Shown here: piece by piece, positions 6,705 to 12,173 of the stretch
Layout: each line of letters starts with the position of its first letter
How positions within the stretch are numbered: the first letter of the stretch is position 1
Assembly: GCA_903862155.1 (NCBI GenBank)
Contig: CAIOXF010000022.1
Coordinates: forward strand, 1-12,173
Reading direction: 5' to 3'
Source of the DNA: an uncultured cyanobacterium
GTDB taxonomy: Bacteria > Cyanobacteriota > Cyanobacteriia > PCC-6307 > Cyanobiaceae
Length of the DNA stretch: 12,173 nt
Made by a program: the position numbers and the translations under genes
Notes under the pieces: generated by a model
What the model was told of the DNA's origin: nothing
Seen by the model: the letters and a program-made list of their open reading frames with translations, nothing else
The model's database searches: none

Positions 6705-7361
6705 GTGGCCACTGAGCAGAACCTGCGTGCGCAGATGGTGGCGGTGGCGCGGCGGATGAATGCCGCCGGCATCAACCAGGGCACCTCCGGCAATCTCTCG
6801 GCTCGAATCCCTGGCGGCTTCCTGATCACCCCCACCTCCCTGCCCTACGAGCGGATGGAGCCGGTCGATCTGGTGGCGCTGGATTTCGATGGCCAACCCC
6901 TGGCCGGAGCGCCCGCCGAGCAGCGGCGCCCTTCCTCGGAATGGCGGCTCCATGCCGACGTGCTGCGCAGCCGCCCGGAGGTGGAGGCCGTGGTGCACTG
7001 CCATTCCACCCGGGCCACGGCGCTGGCGTGCCACAGCCGCGGCATCCCGAGCTTCCACTACATGGCCGCCGTGGCCGGTGGACCCGACATCCGCTGCGCC
7101 CCCTACGCCCTGTTCGGGACCCCCGAGCTTTCCTCCCTGGCGGTGCAGGCCCTGGAGGGGCGGCTGGCCTGCCTGCTGGCCCACCACGGCCAGGTGGCCC
7201 TGGGCCGCAGCCTGGAGCAGGCCCTGCGCATCGCGATCGAGGTGGAAACCCTGGCAGCCATGTATCTGGAGGCCAGCCTGCTGGGCGATCCTCCCCTGCT
7301 GGGCGATGCCGAGATGGAACGGGTGCTCGAGCAGATGCGCACCTTGCTCTACGGCGGGTAG
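6705..7361 (+). CDS. Class II aldolase, L-fuculose-phosphate aldolase (FucA)-like; candidate 5-deoxyribulose/5-methylthioribulose-1-phosphate aldolase
   Basis: A 218-residue zinc-dependent aldolase of the class II aldolase/adducin family. It cleaves a ketose-1-phosphate to dihydroxyacetone phosphate plus an aldehyde. It resembles E. coli FucA along its length: NQGTSGNLSAR (24-34), LITPTSLPYE (40-49), PSSEWRLH with the catalytic Glu at E79, VVHCHS with zinc ligands H98 and H100, HYMAAVAGG with Y119, CAPYALFGT (131-139) and AHHGQ with zinc ligand H161. These sit about six residues after the FucA equivalents (E73, H92, H94, Y113, H155). A C-terminal Tyr (Y216) may match FucA Y209. The family also contains MtnB, the methylthioribulose-1-phosphate dehydratase, but the motifs here are FucA-type. 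The start is GTG 6705; ATG 6735 is the alternative but would cut the conserved N-terminal helix. The gene lies 38 bp after the EAL relic and ends 7 nt from the convergent symporter gene. Confidence 0.88.
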   Translation: MATEQNLRAQMVAVARRMNAAGINQGTSGNLSARIPGGFLITPTSLPYERMEPVDLVALDFDGQPLAGAPAEQRRPSSEWRLHADVLRSRPEVEAVVHCHSTRATALACHSRGIPSFHYMAAVAGGPDIRCAPYALFGTPELSSLAVQALEGRLACLLAHHGQVALGRSLEQALRIAIEVETLAAMYLEASLLGDPPLLGDAEMERVLEQMRTLLYGG

Positions 7362-7368
7362 GTGGTGG

Positions 7369-8736
7369 TTAGGCCTGCCTCCCTACCGGGTGGCTGCGGC
7401 CCAACCACAGGCCCAGGGTGATCCACAGCACCACGAGGGCCAGGCATAAGCCCGTCCAGGTGGGCAAGCCCCAACCGCTGATGGCCAGCGGTGCGATCAC
7501 CGTGATGATCCCGCCGGCGATGAAGGGTTGCAGCAGCAGCTGCTTGATCGAGAAGGGGGTGAGGGCGTCGCCTTGGTCGCCCGGATCCACCATGTTCAGC
7601 AGCAGCAGCCCGCTGGCTGCCACGCCGGTGGCCTGGCCAAACTCCACCAGCCCCCGCTCGAACCAGTTCGGCGGCAGGATCCGCGGCGCCAGCAGCAGCA
7701 CCACCGCCACGTTCCAGAGCAGGCCGGCCACAGCCAGCACGGTGAGCGGCAGCCATTGCTCGCCCAGCAAGGCCAGATCCAGGCAGGCGGTGGCAGCGGT
7801 GATCAGCAGGTCTGCGGAGAGGGTGCCCACCCGGCCCTGCACGGCCGGGGCCACCCAGTGGGCATTGCCGGTTTTCTCCAGGGCCAGGCGCACCAGCAGG
7901 GAGCCCAGCAGCGCCAACGGGAATACCGGCAGGCCATCGATCACGAGGGCAAAGCCGCCGCCCAGGTGTTCGGCCAGCAGCTGCAGGCCGCTGAGCATCA
8001 GCACCCCGATCAGCACGGCCACGCCAGTGAGGGCCAGGTTGGGCAGCCACACCTGCAGGCCCTGGCCCAGGCGCGTGAGCAGGGGTTTGGCGGGGGGCTC
8101 GGGATCGGCGGCCTGGGTTTCGGAGGTGTTGTCGGGGTGCAGGGAGATTGGCAGGCTTGCCGCCAGGAGCCAGCGTTGGTTGCGGCCCAGCACCACCACC
8201 AGTCCGCCCACCAGGGTGGCGGTGAGCAGGCCCACCGTGGCCATGGCCAGCCCCAGCGACTCGCCGCTCTCCAGCCCCAGCCGCGCATAGGTGGGCCCCA
8301 TGGCGGCTGCCGAACCGTGGCCGCCCTCGTAGGCCACCTCGATCAGGGCCGCCATCACGGGCGGTGCCCCCACCAGGGGCCCGAGCACCAGCAGCACGGC
8401 CAGCCCGCCCACCAGAAACTGGCCGAAGGCGAGGGTGAGCGCCAGCAGCAGCTGGCTGGCCACCGGCCGCCACAGCGTGCCGATCTGCGGGAGTGGTTTG
8501 CCCAGCAGCAGCGAGCCGAACACCAGGGTGAGCAGGACCAGCGGCAGCTCACTCCAGAAATCGATCACGTTCTGGGGCAGCAGCGGCAAGGGGCCCGTGG
8601 GCGCAATCAGCAGGCCCAGGGCGCCGGCCAGCAGCGCCTCCGGCACGCCCCAGCGCGTCATGCCCACCGCTTTGCCGGCCGCTGTGCCGATCAGCAGCAG
8701 CACCGTGAGAACGGCCAGGCCGAGAAGGATGGTCAC
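7369..8736 (-). CDS. GltS-type sodium/glutamate symporter family membrane protein
   Basis: A 455-residue polytopic inner-membrane protein. Long hydrophobic stretches repeat through the chain and suggest about ten to twelve membrane helices, with a polar loop near 199-220 dividing two halves. The signature YEGGHGSAAAMGPTYARLG (136-154) corresponds to the GGHGT/A motif of the GltS sodium/glutamate symporter family. The late motif FGQATGVAASGLLLLNMVDP (367-386) resembles the second-half motif of GltS homologues. The likely role is sodium-driven uptake of glutamate or a similar acid; substrate is inferred from family only. The start is GTG at 8736-8734, which overlaps the peptidase stop (GTGA) and places a hydrophobic helix right after the start. 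The frame is open further upstream but only with peptidase-overlapping, arginine-rich shadow sequence. It is convergent with the aldolase gene, 7 nt apart. Confidence 0.82.
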   Translation of the reverse strand: MTILLGLAVLTVLLLIGTAAGKAVGMTRWGVPEALLAGALGLLIAPTGPLPLLPQNVIDFWSELPLVLLTLVFGSLLLGKPLPQIGTLWRPVASQLLLALTLAFGQFLVGGLAVLLVLGPLVGAPPVMAALIEVAYEGGHGSAAAMGPTYARLGLESGESLGLAMATVGLLTATLVGGLVVVLGRNQRWLLAASLPISLHPDNTSETQAADPEPPAKPLLTRLGQGLQVWLPNLALTGVAVLIGVLMLSGLQLLAEHLGGGFALVIDGLPVFPLALLGSLLVRLALEKTGNAHWVAPAVQGRVGTLSADLLITAATACLDLALLGEQWLPLTVLAVAGLLWNVAVVLLLAPRILPPNWFERGLVEFGQATGVAASGLLLLNMVDPGDQGDALTPFSIKQLLLQPFIAGGIITVIAPLAISGWGLPTWTGLCLALVVLWITLGLWLGRSHPVGRQA

Positions 8737-10637
8737 AGGCCGAAGTGGGTGCGGAAGAAGGCTTCGGTGCGCTCCATCACGGTGATCTGCACGGCGCTGC
8801 TGCGGAAGCCGTGGCCTTCGCCCGGGAAGTGGTGCACCTCCACTGGGATGCCGTTGGCTTTGAGGGCAGCTGCCATGCGGTCGGTCTGGCTGGGGGTAAC
8901 CACCAGGTCGTCGAGTCCCTGGAAAAAGATCACCGGGCAGCGAATGCGATCGGCATGCTGCAGCGGCGAGCAGGCGTCGTAGGTGGCCTTTGCTACGGGC
9001 CACGGCCCCACCAGCCCGTCGAGGTAGCGCGCCTCGAAGCGGTGGGTGTCTTCAGCCAACGCCACCAGATCGGCCACGCCGTAGCGGCTGGCGCCAGCCC
9101 GGAACACCTGGGTGAAGCACAGGGCCGCCAGGGTGGTGAAGCCGCCGGCGCTGCCGCCCTCGATGGCGATGCGATCGGCGCTGGCCTTACCCGCCGCCAC
9201 CAAGGCCTGGGCCGCGGCGGCGCAGTCGGCCACATCCACCACGCCCCACTGGCCATCGAGCCGCTCGCGGTAGGCGCGGCCGAAGCCGGTGGAGCCGCCG
9301 TAGTTCACATCCACCACGCCCCAGCCCCGCGACGTCCAGAACTGGATGCCAAGGCTCAGGCCGCGGCGGGCCATGCTCGTGGGCCCGCTGTGGCTCTTCA
9401 CCAGCAGCGGCGCCTCGGGATGGGCGCCGCCCACCGGTGGATAGAACCAGGCATGGGTGCGCTGGCCGCCGTGGCCCGCAAACCAGAGGGGCTCGGGCAC
9501 GCTGATGGCCTCGGGCGCCAGGGGGCAGGGGGCCACGGGGGTGTGCTGCACCTGCCCGCTGGCCAGATCCAGGCTGAGCAGCCCCTGGGGGGTGGTGGGG
9601 TTGCTGGCCACGGCCACCAGCCGGCCGTTCTCGGCGCTGAGGCCGGCCAGGTCGTCGAAGGGCACGTCCAGCGGCTGCCAGGCGCTGGTGGGCTCGGCCG
9701 GATCGGGCGGCTCCAGCAGCACCCGGCCCAGCTGCCACTGGCCGTCCCGGCAGGCTGCCGCCAGCAGCTGCTGGCCGTCCCAGGCGCTGGTGCGCATGCC
9801 ATACACCCACTGGGGCATGGCGAACTCGGCCGCCATCGGCAGCAGCTCCCGCCAGTGGCCGGTGCCGGTGTGGAGCAGCTGCAGGTTCCAGAAGCCGGAG
9901 GCATCGCTGGCCGCAACGAGCTGATCGGGGCCGATCCATAGCGGCTGAAACACCGAGATGGCCTGGCGATCGCCGGGCCTGGATCCCGCCACCTGACGGG
10001 GCTCCTGCAGCCGGCCATCGGCCCCGACTCTCGCGAGCCAGAGGCAGCTGCGCTCCCAGGGCATGCAGGGCTGCTCCCACTCCACCCAGGCCAGCTGCTG
10101 GCCATCGGGGCTGAGCGCCGCGTAGCCGCAGAAGTCTCCCGGCAGGTGCAGCAGCTCGGGTTCGCCGCCGCCGAGGGGTATGGCCACCAGGTGGTCGCGG
10201 CCCCCCTGCTCCATCACGCCGATCCAGCGCTGGCGCGGGCTATCGATCAGGCCATCGGCGAAAGCCCGCTCCGGATCGGGCGGGGTGAGGCGTTGCGGTT
10301 CGCCGGTTGGAGCGCCCGTGGCGGGATCGAGGCTCAGGTGCCAGAGGCAGCGGTCGCCGTCGTGCACCCACGCCAGATCAGCCCCGGCCACGGCATAGGG
10401 GCCGCCGCCGTATTCGTGCACGCGGCAGCGCAGGTTCCAGTCGCCGGGCGTGAGCTCGATCGCCGCCGTGGGCTGGTCGGGCGGGGCCACCAGCACGGTG
10501 GTGCGGCCCTTCTCGTGGGGGCGCTGCTCCAGCCAGAACAAGCGGCCGTGATTGAGGAGCGGCTCCTTGAAGGCGGGGGTGCGGCCCACCACCGCTGCCG
10601 CTGACAGCGGCTCCACCGCTGGGTTGGGGTGGGGCAA
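8733..10637 (-). CDS. S9 family (prolyl oligopeptidase/acylaminoacyl-peptidase type) serine peptidase
   Basis: A 634-residue cytoplasmic peptidase without signal peptide, expected to cut short peptides. The N-terminal ~380 residues look like the beta-propeller that gates substrate entry: repeated W-, D- and G-rich blades such as CGYAALSPDGQQLAWVEWE and VFQPLWIGPDQLVAASDASG. The C-terminal alpha/beta-hydrolase has GWGVVDVNYGGSTGFGRAY, the nucleophile S496 in EGGSAGGFT, the acid D577 in GLDDLVV and the base H609 in GEGHGF. The order Ser-Asp-His and the propeller place it in S9 (S9C-like). The start is TTG 10637, supported by AGGAG 8 nt upstream. Its TGA overlaps the GTG start of the GltS-like gene, so the two form one transcription unit. 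It is divergent from def across 56 bp. Picocyanobacterial annotations often call such proteins Dap2-like, a name I recall but cannot verify. Confidence 0.92.
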   Translation of the reverse strand: MPHPNPAVEPLSAAAVVGRTPAFKEPLLNHGRLFWLEQRPHEKGRTTVLVAPPDQPTAAIELTPGDWNLRCRVHEYGGGPYAVAGADLAWVHDGDRCLWHLSLDPATGAPTGEPQRLTPPDPERAFADGLIDSPRQRWIGVMEQGGRDHLVAIPLGGGEPELLHLPGDFCGYAALSPDGQQLAWVEWEQPCMPWERSCLWLARVGADGRLQEPRQVAGSRPGDRQAISVFQPLWIGPDQLVAASDASGFWNLQLLHTGTGHWRELLPMAAEFAMPQWVYGMRTSAWDGQQLLAAACRDGQWQLGRVLLEPPDPAEPTSAWQPLDVPFDDLAGLSAENGRLVAVASNPTTPQGLLSLDLASGQVQHTPVAPCPLAPEAISVPEPLWFAGHGGQRTHAWFYPPVGGAHPEAPLLVKSHSGPTSMARRGLSLGIQFWTSRGWGVVDVNYGGSTGFGRAYRERLDGQWGVVDVADCAAAAQALVAAGKASADRIAIEGGSAGGFTTLAALCFTQVFRAGASRYGVADLVALAEDTHRFEARYLDGLVGPWPVAKATYDACSPLQHADRIRCPVIFFQGLDDLVVTPSQTDRMAAALKANGIPVEVHHFPGEGHGFRSSAVQITVMERTEAFFRTHFGL

Positions 10638-10645
10638 GCCGTTCT

Positions 10646-10650
10646 CTCCT
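10646..10650 (-). promoter_or_regulatory. Ribosome binding site fixing the TTG start of the S9 peptidase
   Basis: On the minus strand AGGAG lies exactly 8 nt before TTG 10637. It is the strongest Shine-Dalgarno-like match I found in the window and is the main reason for accepting a TTG start, since no ATG in frame precedes the conserved sequence. Confidence 0.6.
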
Positions 10651-10662
10651 GGGCGCCAGCCC

Positions 10663-10668
10663 TACACT
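10663..10668 (+). promoter_or_regulatory. Possible -10 element for def
   Basis: TACACT matches four of six positions of TATAAT and sits 25 nt before the def start codon, in the only A/T-richer patch of the 56-bp gap shared with the peptidase gene. No convincing -35 is seen, so this is tentative. Confidence 0.25.
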
Positions 10669-10693
10669 TTTTCCAACGTTTCTAGGTGACGCC

Positions 10694-11299
10694 TTGGCGC
10701 GCAGCTTCGCCCAGATGGCCCGCACGGCAGAGCAGGTCAACCGCGGGGTGCAGGTGCCCAAGGTGGCGATGGACAATCCCCCTTTCCCCATCCACAAGTT
10801 GGGGGACCAGGTGCTGCGCAAGCCCGCCAAGCGGATCAGCAAAGTGGATGAGTCGGTGCGGGAGCTGGCCCGCGCCATGCTGCGCACCATGTATTCCGCC
10901 AAGGGCATTGGCTTGGCGGCTCCCCAGGTGGGGGTGCACAAGCAGCTGCTGGTGATCGACCTGGAGCCCGACAACGAGGCCGCCGCACCGATGGTGCTGA
11001 TCAACCCGGAAATCACCAGCTTCGGCGCTGCCATCGACACCTACGAGGAGGGCTGCCTCAGCATTCCGGGTGTTTACCTCGATGTGGTGCGCCCATCAGT
11101 GGTGGAGGTGACCTTCCGCGATGAGATGGGCCGCCCCCAGAAGCTCCAGGCGGATGGTCTGCTGGCGCGCTGCATCCAGCACGAGATGGATCACCTCAAT
11201 GGGGTGCTGTTTGTGGACCGGGTGAGCGATGAGCTGAGCCTCAACGAGGAGCTCAAGGAGCAGGGCTTCGACCGCGCCGCCGTGCGCACCATCCGCTGA
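10694..11299 (+). CDS. def: Peptide deformylase
   Basis: Def removes the formyl group from the N-terminal methionine of new proteins, an essential metalloenzyme step coupled to the ribosome. All three family motifs are present in 201 residues: GIGLAAPQ (71-78), EGCLS with metal ligand C121, and QHEMDH with metal ligands H163 and H167 and catalytic E164. The length and the ~30-residue N-terminal extension before the PFPIHKLGDQVLRKPAKRI core fit cyanobacterial type 1 deformylases. The start is TTG 10694, because MARSFAQMAR resembles the N-terminus I recall for picocyanobacterial homologues, and AGGTGA lies 4 nt upstream (rather close). ATG 10715 is the alternative, without a binding site. It is divergent from the S9 peptidase gene and is followed after 16 bp by a small membrane-protein gene, probably in one transcript. 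Confidence 0.96.
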   Translation: MARSFAQMARTAEQVNRGVQVPKVAMDNPPFPIHKLGDQVLRKPAKRISKVDESVRELARAMLRTMYSAKGIGLAAPQVGVHKQLLVIDLEPDNEAAAPMVLINPEITSFGAAIDTYEEGCLSIPGVYLDVVRPSVVEVTFRDEMGRPQKLQADGLLARCIQHEMDHLNGVLFVDRVSDELSLNEELKEQGFDRAAVRTIR

Positions 11300-11315
11300 G
11301 CAACGCCCCCAAACC

Positions 11316-11513
11316 ATGCCGATGAAACCCCTGGCGGGGCTGTTTCTCGCCCTCGCCTGCGTGCTCGGAATTGCCGCCACCGGTTCGGTGTTTGAGCTGG
11401 CCTATGGCGATCCGGATCTGGGCCTCACCCCCACACGCCTGATCCTTGGCGCCAGCCTTCCTGGCACGGTGATTGCCCTGTTGGTGGCGATCCGGATCAA
11501 CAAACCGGCCTGA
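11316..11513 (+). CDS. Small two-helix membrane protein of unknown function
   Basis: A 65-residue protein not recognised as a named family. Two hydrophobic segments, about residues 5-22 (PLAGLFLALACVLGIAAT) and 42-60 (LILGASLPGTVIALLVAIR), flank a short polar loop FELAYGDPDLGLTP (26-39). The chain ends in RINKPA, so by the positive-inside tendency both ends are probably cytoplasmic. It lies 16 bp after def on the same strand with the same base composition, so co-transcription is likely. ATG 11316 is used; ATG 11322 two codons later is equally possible. The good hydrophobicity pattern and its placement support a real gene, though no motif gives a function. Confidence 0.7.
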   Translation: MPMKPLAGLFLALACVLGIAATGSVFELAYGDPDLGLTPTRLILGASLPGTVIALLVAIRINKPA

Positions 11514-11543
11514 GCCCCACTGGTGTGTGCAGGATGCGGTGCA

Positions 11544-11549
11544 TACGAT
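11544..11549 (+). promoter_or_regulatory. Possible -10 element for the DUF3747 gene
   Basis: TACGAT (four of six matches to TATAAT, preceded by GTGCA) lies about 28 nt before the likely start at 11578. No clear -35 is visible. The 64-bp gap after the membrane-protein gene leaves room for a separate promoter. Confidence 0.25.
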
Positions 11550-11577
11550 TTCTCCAACCTTGCCTCCAGCCTCTGTG

Positions 11578-12173
11578 TTGCGCCTGAATGGTCTGCGCCG
11601 GAGCCGCCGCTTTGCCCTCGCTGCAGCAGCTGCCCTGGCCGCCTCCCTGGCTCCCGTGGCGGCGAAGGCCGCTAACTCGGCCCTGTTCCAGGCTCTGCCA
11701 CTCGAGCAGTCCCGCTTCGTGCTGGTGGCCGCCCCAATCGGCGACGGTAAGAAGGCCCAGCTGAACATCTACGAGCAGGTGCGCACCACCCGCCCCTGCT
11801 TCTCCGTGTCGGGCCAGGATCCGGCCGCGGTGGATCCGCTGCTGGCCACCTTTGACTTCACCGGCATCTGCAGTCGCTACATCGACGCCAACGGCTATTC
11901 GCTGCGGGTGGGCACCAACGATCTGGCCACGAGCTATCGGCTCTCGGTGATGCGCACCAACGACGACACGGTGCTGATCGCCCTGCCCACCAGGGCTGGC
12001 GCTGGGCCGGAGATGGTGGTGGCCCGCACCAAGGGCGTGGGCAATGGTTTTCTGCAGCTGGTGTTCGAGCCGGGCTGGGAGCTGAAGCGCCGGGCCTTCG
12101 GCGGCCGGGCCCTGGGCCACGTGTACGTGTATCGCGAGAGCTGGCCCGATGCGGTGGCCACCACGTCGGCCCC
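11578..12173 (+). CDS. DUF3747 secreted protein, N-terminal part (runs off window)
   Basis: The frame is open from the start region to the window end: 198 codons plus two bases, with no stop, so the 3' end is missing. The N-terminus has a Sec signal peptide: basic RLNGLRRSRRF, hydrophobic ALAAAAALAASLAPV, then AAKA with cleavage around residues 28-31. The mature part matches the cyanobacterial DUF3747 family as I remember it: SALFQALPLEQSRFVLVAAP, then LNIYEQVRTTRPCFSV, DPLLATFDFTGICSRYIDANG, VVARTKG, FLQLVFEPGWELKRR and ALGHVYVY. Two cysteines (in RPCFSV and GICSRY) may pair. The biochemical role is not known to me; periplasmic or exported location is inferred. The start is TTG 11578 or GTG 11575 directly before it; TTG 11560 is possible. 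No ribosome binding site decides between them. Some family members carry further C-terminal domains, which cannot be judged here. Confidence 0.85.
   Translation, partial: MRLNGLRRSRRFALAAAAALAASLAPVAAKAANSALFQALPLEQSRFVLVAAPIGDGKKAQLNIYEQVRTTRPCFSVSGQDPAAVDPLLATFDFTGICSRYIDANGYSLRVGTNDLATSYRLSVMRTNDDTVLIALPTRAGAGPEMVVARTKGVGNGFLQLVFEPGWELKRRAFGGRALGHVYVYRESWPDAVATTSA

Noticed and set aside
6705..7361. Calling the aldolase MtnB (methylthioribulose-1-phosphate dehydratase) because it follows mtnA
   Set aside because: Residue positions and motifs (PSSEWRLH, VHCHS, AHHGQ, HYMAAVAGG) follow FucA closely rather than MtnB.
7528..8982. Long plus-strand open frame (484 residues) opposite the symporter
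   Set aside because: Gln/His/Gly-rich composition without motifs; it mirrors the GltS-like and peptidase genes, whose signatures are clear on the other strand.
8745..9941. Plus-strand open frame (398 residues) opposite the peptidase
   Set aside because: Shadow frame: composition is repetitive Gly/Ala/His and it spans the catalytic domain of the S9 peptidase.
9966..9973. GCGATCGC (HIP1 palindrome) as evidence of a HIP1-rich cyanobacterial genome
   Set aside because: Only one copy was found by eye in 12 kb, which is not enrichment.

Overview
The window looks like a chromosomal segment of a GC-rich unicellular cyanobacterium of the Synechococcus/Cyanobium (picocyanobacterial) type. The grounds are a SufD-SufS pair, a DUF3747 secreted protein, a DUF1543 protein, a picocyanobacterial-style peptide deformylase, very tight gene packing and frequent GTG/TTG starts. 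The genus is inferred from protein resemblance only. No RNA gene, CRISPR array, insertion sequence or phage gene was seen.

Layout. (1) Bases 2-2105, plus strand: the 3' part of sufD, then sufS, the end of a Suf iron-sulfur cluster operon. (2) Bases 2112-2837, minus strand: a class I SAM methyltransferase, convergent with sufS and head-to-head with the next pair. (3) Bases 2902-3983, plus strand: a small Sec-secreted protein of unknown function, joined by a TAATG stop/start overlap to a DUF1543 protein. (4) Bases 3959-4972, minus strand: a probable Tat-exported calcineurin-like metallophosphoesterase whose 3' end overlaps DUF1543 by 25 bp. (5) Bases 5028-7361, plus strand: mtnA, a decayed EAL-domain gene and a FucA-like class II aldolase. 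(6) Bases 10637-7369, minus strand: an S9 prolyl-oligopeptidase-family peptidase translationally coupled (GTGA) to a GltS-type sodium/glutamate symporter. (7) Bases 10694-12173, plus strand: def, a 65-residue two-helix membrane protein and the 5' part of a DUF3747 secreted protein that runs off the window.

Functional reading. SufD/SufS serve cluster assembly and Def serves N-terminal processing of new proteins; these are core genes. The peptidase and symporter could form a small peptide/glutamate recovery module. The most interesting association is mtnA beside a class II aldolase that keeps the FucA metal ligands and catalytic Glu. This is the enzyme pair expected for the 'DHAP shunt', which disposes of 5'-deoxynucleoside by-products (5'-methylthioadenosine, 5'-deoxyadenosine), rather than for the full methionine salvage pathway. 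An EAL phosphodiesterase fossil lies between the two genes. No wholly new multi-gene system could be supported; the mtnA-aldolase pair is the best lead.

The only stretch of more than 300 bases without an intact gene is 6141-6704. It is mostly the EAL relic (6181-6666), flanked by short sequence in which nothing was recognised.
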